Source of the DNA: Cronobacter turicensis z3032
Lineage (GTDB): Bacteria; Pseudomonadota; Gammaproteobacteria; Enterobacterales; Enterobacteriaceae
Length of the DNA stretch: 64,000 nucleotides
NCBI GenBank assembly: GCA_000027065.2
Contig: FN543093.2
Coordinates: 1,244,074-1,308,073, forward strand
Direction: 5' to 3'
A program made the position numbers and the translations under genes. This document shows, piece after piece, positions 8,816 to 16,077 of the stretch (positions are counted from its first letter, which is position 1; each line of letters opens with the position of its first letter). The notes under the pieces are model-generated. The model ran no database searches. It saw only the letters and a list, made by a program, of their open reading frames with translations, and was not told the origin of the DNA.

Positions 8816-9544
8816 TTACGCCGTCAAGCCGCCATCAATGACCAGTTCCGCGCCGCTGACGTAAGCGCTTTCGTCCGACGCAAGAAACAGCGCTGCGGCC
8901 GCCACTTCGTCCGGGTTGCCAAGACGCCCGGCCGGGATACGCGCGTTCATCATTTGCCTGAATTCGTCGCTTACTTTATCAAACATCGGCGTCTCCGTGG
9001 GGCCGGGGCTCAGGGTGTTGACCCTGATGCCGCGCGGCGCCAGCTCCGCGTTCCACGAGCGGGCATACGAGCGAACCGCGGCTTTGGTGGCAGAATAAGT
9101 GCCATAACCGGCATTAGCCATGGAGCCTGCGATCGAGCCGAGCAGCACGATCGCGCCCCCATCGCTCATATGCCGGACCGCGCGCTGCGCCGTTAACACC
9201 ATGGCGCGCACGTTGAGGCCGAAGGCGCGGTCGAGATGCTCCTCCGTGGTCTCTTCCAGGCTCGCAGGCTCGGACAAGCCAGACGAGTACACCAGAACGT
9301 CGAGGCGCCCGGCTTTTGCCTGAAGCGTGTCAAAGAGGCGGGCGATATCGTCGGTTTGAGTGAGATCGCATGGTATCGCGTCGATCCGACCGCCAATAGC
9401 GGCAACGGCGTCGGCGAGCTGCGCGTCGCGTCGGGCGGTGATAAACACATGGGCGCCTTCCTGCACAAAACGGCGCGCGATCGCAAGCCCGATACCGCTA
9501 TTGCCGCCTGTTACCAGGACGGTCTTTCCTTCAAGTTTCAACAT
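8816..9544 (-). CDS. SDR-family NAD(P)-dependent oxidoreductase
   Basis: A 242-residue classical short-chain dehydrogenase. It shows the Rossmann motif TGGNSGIG near the N-terminus, the N-x-A region altered to YSSG, Ser in LLGSIAGS, the catalytic Y-x-x-x-K (YSATK), and the PGPTETPMF loop; it ends SGAELVIDGG. I start at the ATG at 9544, which has GGAG 6 bases upstream. The longer frame to 9601 adds 19 residues that do not match the family. It is divergent from an HxlR regulator, and this SDR/HxlR pairing is common in bacteria where the regulator controls the oxidoreductase in response to reactive carbonyls or quinones. The substrate is unknown. Confidence 0.85.
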   Translation of the reverse strand: MLKLEGKTVLVTGGNSGIGLAIARRFVQEGAHVFITARRDAQLADAVAAIGGRIDAIPCDLTQTDDIARLFDTLQAKAGRLDVLVYSSGLSEPASLEETTEEHLDRAFGLNVRAMVLTAQRAVRHMSDGGAIVLLGSIAGSMANAGYGTYSATKAAVRSYARSWNAELAPRGIRVNTLSPGPTETPMFDKVSDEFRQMMNARIPAGRLGNPDEVAAAALFLASDESAYVSGAELVIDGGLTA

Positions 9545-9573
9545 GGCTACTCCGGACAGGGGGTGGAAGCCAG

Positions 9574-9601
9574 ATGATACATTTTGTATATTTAGGGTCA
9601 A
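9574..9601 (-). promoter_or_regulatory. Probable sigma-70 promoter of the SDR gene
   Basis: On the minus strand TTGACC (complement of 9596-9601) and TATCAT (complement of 9574-9579) are separated by 16 bases. The site lies in the 98-base gap between the divergent SDR and HxlR genes, so an HxlR dimer bound here could repress the SDR gene and itself. Confidence 0.5.
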
Positions 9602-9642
9602 TTACGCACCTGATGTACACCAGATATAGAGAAGGTAACCAC

Positions 9643-10026
9643 ATGTCGACGGATATCGCTGCCCAACTGGCCGAAATCAACAGCACCCGCCCTGTCCTGG
9701 AGCAAGTGGCCAACAAATGGTCGGTGCTGATCCTGACCGTACTGTGCACCCAGCCCGCGCGCTTTAACGCCATTAAGCGCAGGCTGGATCCGATCACGCA
9801 TAAAGCCCTGACGGAGGCGCTGCGCCGGCTTGAACGCAACGGCCTGGTCAACCGCCGCGTGATCGCCTCGTCACCCGTGGCCGTTGAGTATTCGATTACG
9901 CCGCTCGGGCGAACGCTGCAGGAGCCTTTTGTGGCGCTGGTGAGCTGGGCCAGGCAGCATGGCGCGGCCATTGAGCAGGCGCAGGTGGCTTACGACGACA
10001 GGCTCGCCGCCGATGAGGTCGTCTGA
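9643..10026 (+). CDS. HxlR-family winged-helix transcriptional regulator
   Basis: A 127-residue regulator with the HxlR fold: NKWSVLILTVLCTQPARFNAI, then ITHKALTEALRRLERNGLV (recognition helix) and a wing ending VEYSITPLGRTL. I start at the ATG at 9643, which has GAAGG upstream; the longer frame from 9574 adds 23 unlikely residues. HxlR proteins are dimeric and many sense electrophiles through a cysteine. Here the only Cys is in LCTQPA, inside the HTH core. Its divergence from the SDR gene suggests local control of that gene. The effector is unknown. Confidence 0.85.
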   Translation: MSTDIAAQLAEINSTRPVLEQVANKWSVLILTVLCTQPARFNAIKRRLDPITHKALTEALRRLERNGLVNRRVIASSPVAVEYSITPLGRTLQEPFVALVSWARQHGAAIEQAQVAYDDRLAADEVV

Positions 10027-10119
10027 AGGAATAAAGACCGGAAAAGCGTGCTGGCGCGCATTGAAAAGGACCTCGGTCACGGATATGCAAAACTTTCCCG
10101 CAATTTTGATGGCTGAAAA

Positions 10120-10602
10120 ATGATGAATATCACCCCTTTTTATACCCGCATTGAAGGCGTTTTTTATCGGGCAATCGATCCGGCGTACCGGCACTTTGCG
10201 TTATCGGGCTCCAGGGCGGCGGGGCGATATTCAAGAGGCGATCAACCCACCCTGTATTTGAGTGCTTCACCGCAAGGCGTTGAGGCGGCCATGCAAGCGC
10301 ATCGCGATAACAGAGCCAGCCTGGAAATCATCAACGTCAGCGTCGTGGCTGAAAAGATTTTTGATCTGCGCAATACCGATGCCGTTCTGGCGGCGGGCAT
10401 TGACATAAAGGACGCGATTGCGCCGTGGCAGGAGACCGTGAAAGCGGGCGGCATTCCGCCGTCATGGGAGGTGCGCGCGCGTCTGGAATCTCTGGGTATG
10501 AACGGGTTGATTGACCCTTCACGCAAAGCGCCGGGGCTCTGGCATCTGGTGCTTTTCTCGTGGAATGAGAACAGCCACACTCAGGTGCGAATTATTGAAT
10601 GA
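10120..10602 (+). CDS. RES-domain protein (NAD+ phosphorylase-like), no visible antitoxin
   Basis: A 160-residue protein with the RES fold signature. It has an Arg in FYRA (Arg17), G-R-Y-S (Arg36), Y-L-S (Ser48), and a Glu (Glu55) in the helix that follows, then a C-terminal GLWHLVLFSWN strand typical of the family. RES toxins deplete NAD+ by phosphorolysis and normally sit just after a Xre/MbcA-like antitoxin gene. Here the 93 bases upstream hold no antitoxin, and the neighbours are an HxlR regulator and a DUF1304 protein. A stop lies directly before the ATG and the ribosome-binding site is weak. It may be a detoxified or chromosomally regulated solo RES protein. Fold well supported, activity not. 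Confidence 0.7.
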   Translation: MMNITPFYTRIEGVFYRAIDPAYRHFALSGSRAAGRYSRGDQPTLYLSASPQGVEAAMQAHRDNRASLEIINVSVVAEKIFDLRNTDAVLAAGIDIKDAIAPWQETVKAGGIPPSWEVRARLESLGMNGLIDPSRKAPGLWHLVLFSWNENSHTQVRIIE

Positions 10603-10606
10603 GGCC

Positions 10607-10960
10607 TTACAGCCCCATCCACAGCGCCATTAACGCCAGCAGCGCAGGCAGCGCCTGAACATACAGTATTTTCCTGCTGGCGGTAATAGTGCCAAAGATC
10701 CCGGCGATCAGCACGCAAATCAGAAAGAAAAATTTGAACTGCAAACCACTCTCGCCCAGCCACAGCCCCCAGAATAACCCTGCCGCTAAAAACCCGTTAT
10801 ACAGGCCCTGATTGGCGGCCAGCACCCGGCTGTCGCGCGCGAAATCAGCGCTCAGATTAAACGCCTTGCGGCCTGTTTTCGTATTCCATAAAAACATTTC
10901 GAGCACGACGATATAGACGTGAATAACGGCGACAAGCGCAACCAGAACCGTGGCTAACAT
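10607..10960 (-). CDS. DUF1304 family inner-membrane protein
   Basis: A 117-residue protein with four hydrophobic helices. It carries the DUF1304 pattern: an N-terminal helix with HVYIVVLEMFLW, then RVLAANQGLYNGFLAAGL, and a last helix after GTITASRK. I start at the ATG at 10960 (GAGAG about 8 bases upstream) and not at the TTG six bases earlier. Function is not known for the family. It is convergent with the RES gene, and the two stop codons are only a few bases apart. Confidence 0.75.
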   Translation of the reverse strand: MLATVLVALVAVIHVYIVVLEMFLWNTKTGRKAFNLSADFARDSRVLAANQGLYNGFLAAGLFWGLWLGESGLQFKFFFLICVLIAGIFGTITASRKILYVQALPALLALMALWMGL

Positions 10961-11029
10961 AAGCAACTCTCATCAGGAAAAACGCAATATCAACAGTATA
11001 TAACGCGCAACTAACCTCTGCGGAGGCGA

Positions 11030-12223
11030 TCAGGCCGTCGCGGATACCCGCTCGCCCGCACGCCACCAGACGATTAACGCCGCCAGCGCCACGACGCCCA
11101 GCGCTGCAAACGCCATCCGCCATGACGAATGCGCGATGATACTGCCCGCCAGCGCCGGGCTGAACGCCGCCCCCGCGCCCTGCATTAGCATAATAACGCT
11201 CTGCCCGGCGTTGACATGCCCGGAGCCGCGCAGCGCGTTGACGATATAGCCTGGCACCGCGACGCCTAAAATCCCGGCGGCGACGCCGTCGAGGATTTGC
11301 ACCGGGATCACGGACAGCGGCCCGGCAAAGCTTGCCGCCAGCGCGGCGCGGACTGGCAGCACGATCAGCGCAATCATAATCAGCTGGCGGTAGCCATAGC
11401 GCTGCGCCTGCGCGGAGGTAAAGAGCGCGACCGGGATCATGACGCACTGGGAAATCACCACCGTCGCCGCGGCGTAAAGGCCCGGGCTCCACAGGCTGCT
11501 GCCGGTGGACGCCACGCGCATGCTCAGCATCGGCAGCAGCGCGGCGTTGCCGAGGTGAAACAGCAACAGCGTTAGCCCGGTGGTGATAAGCACCGGGTTA
11601 CGCATCAGCACGGAGAGTTGCGGTACGGTGCGCGCCGGGTCGCCTTTTTCAATACCCCGCGCCACATCGTGATCGATATCCTGCTCGCGGATAGCCAGGA
11701 CGCAGAGCGCGGTGAAAAACGCCATGCCGGTCATCAGGATAAACACCGCGCCGATGCCCCACAGCCACATCGCGCAGCCCGCCAGCACCGCCGCCACCAT
11801 ATTGCCGCCGTGGTTAAACGCTTCGTTGCGGCCCATCTGGCGGGTGAAGCCGCGCTGGCCGGTCAGCCCCAGCGTGATGCCTGCGACGAGCGGCCCAATC
11901 AGCGCGGCGGCAAGCCCGGATACGATTTGCGACATCATAGCGACGCTATAATGCGTGCTGCGCCAGAGCAGCAGCGTCGCGAGCGTCACCAGCACGCAGC
12001 AGACGAGCAACAGCAGGCGCTTTTTACGGGTGGCGTCGATCATAATTCCGGCAGGCACCGTCGCCAGCAGCGCGGCAATCCCGCCCGCCGTCATCACAAA
12101 GCCGATATCATCCGGCCGCCAGTGCCGCTCCGTCAGAAAGATGCCCAGAAAAGGCCCCAGCCCATCGCGCACATCCGCCAGAAAAAAGCTCATCAGGCAG
12201 AGCGCCTGTAGCGATCGCAACAT
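11030..12223 (-). CDS. MFS transporter (12 TM efflux-type)
   Basis: A 397-residue major facilitator with about twelve membrane segments and a two-lobe layout split by the loop REQDIDHDVARGIEKGDPART. The loop between helices 2 and 3 carries the MFS pattern as PAGIMIDATRKKR (G-x-x-x-D-R/K type), and helix 4 has VSGLAAALIGPLVAGITLGL. I choose the ATG at 12223, preceded by GGGAG, over the longer frame to 12262, which has no ribosome-binding site. It resembles drug or metabolite exporters, but the substrate cannot be read from sequence. It is divergent from ygaV across about 200 bp that holds the YgaV-type operator, so shared regulation is possible. Confidence 0.82.
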   Translation of the reverse strand: MLRSLQALCLMSFFLADVRDGLGPFLGIFLTERHWRPDDIGFVMTAGGIAALLATVPAGIMIDATRKKRLLLLVCCVLVTLATLLLWRSTHYSVAMMSQIVSGLAAALIGPLVAGITLGLTGQRGFTRQMGRNEAFNHGGNMVAAVLAGCAMWLWGIGAVFILMTGMAFFTALCVLAIREQDIDHDVARGIEKGDPARTVPQLSVLMRNPVLITTGLTLLLFHLGNAALLPMLSMRVASTGSSLWSPGLYAAATVVISQCVMIPVALFTSAQAQRYGYRQLIMIALIVLPVRAALAASFAGPLSVIPVQILDGVAAGILGVAVPGYIVNALRGSGHVNAGQSVIMLMQGAGAAFSPALAGSIIAHSSWRMAFAALGVVALAALIVWWRAGERVSATA

Positions 12224-12386
12224 GATGTTAATTCTCCCTGCCTGCCGTCGAGGATTCGTCATTGCGTTATCGTGTTGTTATCACTGAAGTATGAAGCCAA
12301 TACAAAAAGTCACACAACGTTAACGTAACGAAATGAAACGGTTAAGGCGGCGCGGCACTATCAGGGCGATTGACACTGCCGCTGAT

Positions 12387-12422
12387 AGTTTAGTATTTTC
12401 TTAATTAAGGAAAATCTAAACT
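12387..12422 (+). promoter_or_regulatory. Long inverted repeat, probable YgaV (ArsR-type) operator
   Basis: AGTTTAG-TATTTTC, an 8-base AT centre (TTAATTAA) and GGAAAATC-TAAACT form a near-perfect palindrome just upstream of the ygaV start. ArsR/BigR-family repressors bind palindromes of this size in their own promoter. Position and symmetry support autoregulation of ygaVP. Confidence 0.6.
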
Positions 12423-12430
12423 GTGAAGCC

Positions 12431-12736
12431 ATGACCGATCTGAACGCGTTACACACGCAGGCCAACAAGGCCGCTGCGCTTCTTAAGACGCTGAGCCACC
12501 CGCAGCGGTTGCTGATTTTGTGCGTGTTAATTGAAAACCCCGGCACAGAAGCCGGAGAACTGTGCAGAATGAGCGGCCTTAGCGCCCCGGCGACGTCCCA
12601 GCATCTGGCGCGGATGAAAGCGGAAGGGCTGATAGAAGGCATTCGCGAGGCGCGGTTCATCCGCTACCACATCAGGAACGAGGCGGTCGTGGCCGTCGTG
12701 CATACCCTCAAAACGCTTTATTGTCCGGGAGAATAA
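12431..12736 (+). CDS. ygaV: ArsR/BigR-type sulfide-responsive repressor YgaV
   Basis: A 101-residue ArsR-family winged helix: LKTLSHPQRLLIL, then MSGLSAPATSQHLARMKAEGLI (recognition helix) and the wing EARFIRYHI. Cysteines at about 31, 45 and 98 include the two-Cys arrangement seen in persulfide sensors of this subgroup, which do not bind metals. E. coli YgaV reacts to sulfide and redox state and represses ygaVP. The next gene is ygaP, one base downstream, as in E. coli, where the pair lies at another chromosomal site. A long palindrome precedes it. Confidence 0.85.
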   Translation: MTDLNALHTQANKAAALLKTLSHPQRLLILCVLIENPGTEAGELCRMSGLSAPATSQHLARMKAEGLIEGIREARFIRYHIRNEAVVAVVHTLKTLYCPGE

Positions 12737-12737
12737 A

Positions 12738-13271
12738 ATGTCATCGATATTTATCACCCCTGCGGAAGTGCACGCGCTTTCCGGGCGCAGGATCATGCTG
12801 ATTGATATCCGGGGGCAGGAGGAATGGCGGCGGGAACATCTCTCCGGCGCACGTTCTTTGCCGCTGGAGACGGTTCAGCCCGGCAGCCTTGATAAAGACG
12901 CCCTGGCGCAAACCGACATGGTCATTTTTCACTGTCAGAGCGGAATGCGCACGGAGAACGCCCGGCAGCAACTGATAGCGGCGGCGCATCCGGCAGAGGT
13001 GCGGATTATGCAGGGCGGTTTGAATGCATGGAAAGCCGCAGGGTTACCGGTCATTACCGACAGCCGCCAGCCCTTACCGCTGATGCGCCAGGTACAGATC
13101 GTTGCTGGTGCGCTGGCGCTCTGCGGCACGCTCGCGGGCGCGACGGTTACGCCTGCGTTTTATATTATTCCGGCGTTCGTCGGTGCCGGGCTGATGTTCG
13201 CCGGCATCACAGGCTGGTGCGGGATGGCGAAACTGCTGGCCGTCATGCCCTGGAATAAGCCGGTGATGTAG
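12738..13271 (+). CDS. ygaP: Membrane rhodanese YgaP (thiosulfate sulfurtransferase)
   Basis: A 177-residue protein made of a rhodanese domain (residues about 5-100) and a two-helix membrane anchor (about 107-128 and 134-155, DUF2892 type). The active loop HCQSGMRT puts the sulfur-carrying cysteine at residue 66. E. coli YgaP is 174 residues with the same layout and takes sulfur from thiosulfate at the cytoplasmic face of the inner membrane. It forms an operon with ygaV and ends at a bidirectional terminator. Confidence 0.9.
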   Translation: MSSIFITPAEVHALSGRRIMLIDIRGQEEWRREHLSGARSLPLETVQPGSLDKDALAQTDMVIFHCQSGMRTENARQQLIAAAHPAEVRIMQGGLNAWKAAGLPVITDSRQPLPLMRQVQIVAGALALCGTLAGATVTPAFYIIPAFVGAGLMFAGITGWCGMAKLLAVMPWNKPVM

Positions 13272-13335
13272 CGCCGTAATAGCCGGGACGGAGCCATCTA
13301 TTACCCTCTGTGGCGCGGGAAACGTGGGCGCAGAA

Positions 13336-13370
13336 GAAAAAATGAGGCTGATACGCCTCATTTTTATTTT
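13336..13370. terminator. Bidirectional terminator between ygaP and the T6SS left arm
   Basis: Stem AAAATGAGGC / GCCTCATTTT with a 6-base loop, flanked by an A run on the left and T runs on the right. It can stop transcription from both sides and marks the left edge of the T6SS locus. Confidence 0.85.
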
Positions 13371-13385
13371 CCCGAAGACGTGATG

Positions 13386-13871
13386 TTATTCCGCCAGCGG
13401 TGAAACGTTCGGATTAAAGTTATTAATGATCTGTACGTAGTGCCTGCGCTGATAATCCGTAAAATCTGCCTCCGCGTGGAGCGTAAAAATAATAATCTCC
13501 CGGCTCAGGGGATTGGTGGCAGCGTGAAAAGGTAACTGAACCAGCGTTTGCACCTGACGGATGGTTTTACCTTCCTGCAAATAGCGGTTAGCGATCTGCA
13601 CCACTGGCAACCGCGACGGGCCGGTTTCATGGCGCAGCAGTTTTCCTTCGAGCTGAAAGCCGGGGAGTGTAGTGCGCAGAATCTCCATCTGCGACTCGCA
13701 AAAGGCCTCCGGCGTCTGTTCTTCATCAAGCGTGGCGCGATTAATAATCAGGTTATATTCCTGATTATCCGGATCGCGAAACATCAGAATATTGACGCTT
13801 CTGTCGAGCACCGGCGCGGTGGTCAAAAAGTGTCCCTCATAAAGTGAATAGCGCTGCACTTTATTACTCAT
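13386..13871 (-). CDS. DUF1795 / Eag-type T6SS effector chaperone
   Basis: A 161-residue DUF1795 (DcrB-fold) protein. It has the family pattern YSLYEGHF, DRSVNILMF, YNLIINRATL and TLPGFQLEG, and lacks the signal peptide of DcrB, as Eag proteins do. Eag chaperones bind the N-terminal hydrophobic helices of PAAR or Rhs effectors before loading on VgrG. It is the last gene of the minus-strand T6SS arm and overlaps the OmpA-domain gene by 8 bases, so it is co-translated. No Rhs or long PAAR effector with transmembrane helices lies in the window; its client may be elsewhere, or may be the hydrophobic VgrG tail encoded in the other arm. Confidence 0.7.
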   Translation of the reverse strand: MSNKVQRYSLYEGHFLTTAPVLDRSVNILMFRDPDNQEYNLIINRATLDEEQTPEAFCESQMEILRTTLPGFQLEGKLLRHETGPSRLPVVQIANRYLQEGKTIRQVQTLVQLPFHAATNPLSREIIIFTLHAEADFTDYQRRHYVQIINNFNPNVSPLAE

Positions 13872-15474
13872 TGTCGAATTTCCTTATTTTCATGGCGTCG
13901 ACGGGCAGAGCGATCGCTTCAACCCGCCGGTTAAGCTCTCTGCCCATTTCACTGTCATTACTGGCGACAGGATCGCTGGCGCCGGAACCGTAAACCTCAA
14001 ACTGTGTGGCGGAACGTCTCGTCGTTTTCACCAGCCATTCCCGCACGGCGATAGCCCGGCTGACGGAAAGCTGGCGGTTGACCTCTGGGCTGCCGGTGTT
14101 ATCAGAGTGCCCGATTATCAGGAAACGCCTGCCGGGATGTTGATTTACCAGCATCAACAGGGGCTGGAGCGCTGTCGGGCTGTGCGGTCGCAGGCGGGCG
14201 CTGCCAGATGAAAAGAGCGAGACCGGGGCCTTTGAACTGAAGAAAGGGACATTCCTGTAGCGGTCAATCGTGGCCTGCGCTTCCTGTTGCAGGCGCGCGC
14301 ACGGCGATAAGCCCCAGTTCGCCAGTCGCGGTGAAGCGGCGCACTGCAAAAGCTGCTGGTGTTGCGCGGCAAGGGCGTCGAGTGCCTTGTGTCGCGTGTG
14401 GATCTGCCAGGGCTCGATAGCGCCGATGCGCTCAATGAGTGACGACGTATGCCGGATCTGCTCGCGCGCCTGGTGAAACGCATTCAGCAGCGAGGCGGCG
14501 AGCAGAATAAAAACGGCGATAGCGCTCAGTAAAACGCCTGCGGCGCGCCGTTTTTTCGCCGTGAGATGCTGGAATGAAGCCGCTTGCAATGCTGGAGGGA
14601 GCGGCGGCGCCAGCAGCGCAGAGGAGAGGGGAGGAAGCACGCCGTACTGGCTTTCAAGAAAGTGCGCCCATGCGCCGTGGCGAGTAAAACCCTGGCCATC
14701 ATCCGCGACCACGATGCCGCTCAGGCGCAGCACGGGATTATCCGTAAACGACAGCAGCGTCGTTTTCAGCGGGGTGGTCTGTGTCCAGCTCAGCAGACGT
14801 TTACCCATGATGCTTCGCTGGCGCATCGCGATATCGTTCGTCGCCCTCATGGCGTTGAACGCCTCTTCAAGCGTCTCAAAGGGCAGTGGCGTTTGCGTTT
14901 CCTGCCAGGGAGACAGGCTCTGCAAGCCGGTCCAGTGGACGGTATCGGTGTTACTTAGCCTGACGTAAAAAGCCACACAGCAGGGTAAAGGATGCGGCCA
15001 GCGTTGGGTGCCGATTGATCGTTGCCACTCATCCAGTTGCGCTGCGAGTAGCGCTGCATCCTCATAGCCATCCGGCAGCAACGGCAGCCATAACCGACTA
15101 TCGGCGTTCGGATGCTTAAGGCGCACCGCGTTAAGGCGGGCATGTAGCGCTTGCGGCGTGGCGGCAAGTAACCAGAGCGTTGATTGCTCTGTGCGTATAT
15201 CCGCCGCGCCACCTGTGCGGGTAAACCAGCGTGCGGCGAACGGACCGACAATAAAGATAATCAGGGGGCGGCTGGCCGTCGCGGGAGGCGTGTTGTCTGG
15301 CGACCGGGCCAATGCACTCTGCAGGCTGAGAAAGCCAAAGGCCGCCAGTAGCGCGACAACAGCGCAGAGATTATTAAGCGTCGCAGGGGAGGCAGGCAGC
15401 AGTGTGGCGCTAAACGCCACCAGTACTGTGACGCCCGTAAGCTGGCGAACGCGCCTGAAATTCCGTGACTGCAT
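13864..15474 (-). CDS. T6SS-associated OmpA-domain inner-membrane protein
   Basis: A 536-residue protein. Two hydrophobic helices lie at about residues 12-52 and a single one at about 313-335. The cytoplasmic region between them is rich in Trp and Leu. A periplasmic part follows, ending in an OmpA-like peptidoglycan-binding domain (about 415-525: LIIGHSDNTGSPEVNRQLS, then ELNRRVEAI). It follows the DotU-like gene with TAAATG spacing. The canonical TssL of this locus (35244-36587) carries its own fused OmpA domain, so this gene plus the stand-alone DotU looks like a second, split TssL-type anchor. It should attach the complex to peptidoglycan. Confidence 0.7.
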   Translation of the reverse strand: MQSRNFRRVRQLTGVTVLVAFSATLLPASPATLNNLCAVVALLAAFGFLSLQSALARSPDNTPPATASRPLIIFIVGPFAARWFTRTGGAADIRTEQSTLWLLAATPQALHARLNAVRLKHPNADSRLWLPLLPDGYEDAALLAAQLDEWQRSIGTQRWPHPLPCCVAFYVRLSNTDTVHWTGLQSLSPWQETQTPLPFETLEEAFNAMRATNDIAMRQRSIMGKRLLSWTQTTPLKTTLLSFTDNPVLRLSGIVVADDGQGFTRHGAWAHFLESQYGVLPPLSSALLAPPLPPALQAASFQHLTAKKRRAAGVLLSAIAVFILLAASLLNAFHQAREQIRHTSSLIERIGAIEPWQIHTRHKALDALAAQHQQLLQCAASPRLANWGLSPCARLQQEAQATIDRYRNVPFFSSKAPVSLFSSGSARLRPHSPTALQPLLMLVNQHPGRRFLIIGHSDNTGSPEVNRQLSVSRAIAVREWLVKTTRRSATQFEVYGSGASDPVASNDSEMGRELNRRVEAIALPVDAMKIRKFDNE

Positions 15475-16077
15475 TTAATATGGCCCGCTTAGCGCCTGGG
15501 CGCACCACCACCACAAGCCCGAGAGCGTGGCCATTAACACGATGCCAAACGCAAAAAGCACTCCGCTACGGTCAATTTTTCTGGCGTGGGGGCGTGAAGC
15601 CGGAGGGGCGCCGATGCTGTCAGCAACGGGATTCGATATCGCAACACTGTGCTGAAGGCGCAACGCATGAAGCGCGCGATCCGCCGGGAAAAGCGGCGCC
15701 AGTAAAAACAGAAGCTGTTGGGCGTACGCGTAAAAATGAAAATCCGGCCGCCGGAGCAAGGTGTCCAGCGCCTCTGCGATAGCGAAAGGCTCATCCTCAT
15801 AACCGTAATAGTGGTGAGTCAGCGCATAGCCCTCCCAGCTTAATGCGTGTCGGGCAAGAGTCGTGCGGGCTTGCGCATCCACAGCGACGCAAATCATTTT
15901 ACAAAGCTTGTCGACCTCCTCTTCCGGCGCACCGGCGGCAATCAGCGAACGACAGAGCTCATCCAGCGCCGTGGTTAGCCTGAGTTTTAATCCTGAAAAC
16001 GAAGGAATAATGCCATCCATCGCCATGAGAATTTCAGTCGTGACGATTTTTTCAAACAGCGCGTCGCACGTTACCAT
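15475..16077 (-). CDS. DotU/TssL-like T6SS protein without OmpA domain
   Basis: A 200-residue protein with the DotU layout: a cytoplasmic helical bundle (CDALFEKIVTTEILM, then the conserved helix region LCKMICVAVDAQA) and one C-terminal membrane helix at about residues 171-192 (GVLFAFGIVLMATLSGLWWW). TssL of the baseplate-anchoring TssJLM complex is built this way. It is a second DotU in the locus. It overlaps the glycosyltransferase gene by 7 bases and abuts the OmpA gene, so the left-arm genes form a tight operon. Whether it replaces TssL or serves an accessory complex is open. Confidence 0.72.
   Translation of the reverse strand: MVTCDALFEKIVTTEILMAMDGIIPSFSGLKLRLTTALDELCRSLIAAGAPEEEVDKLCKMICVAVDAQARTTLARHALSWEGYALTHHYYGYEDEPFAIAEALDTLLRRPDFHFYAYAQQLLFLLAPLFPADRALHALRLQHSVAISNPVADSIGAPPASRPHARKIDRSGVLFAFGIVLMATLSGLWWWCAQALSGPY

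Noticed and set aside
11618..12211. 197-codon frame opposite the MFS transporter
   Set aside because: The translation is rich in His, Arg, Gln and Ala, typical of an antisense shadow; the transporter reading frame has clear membrane helices.
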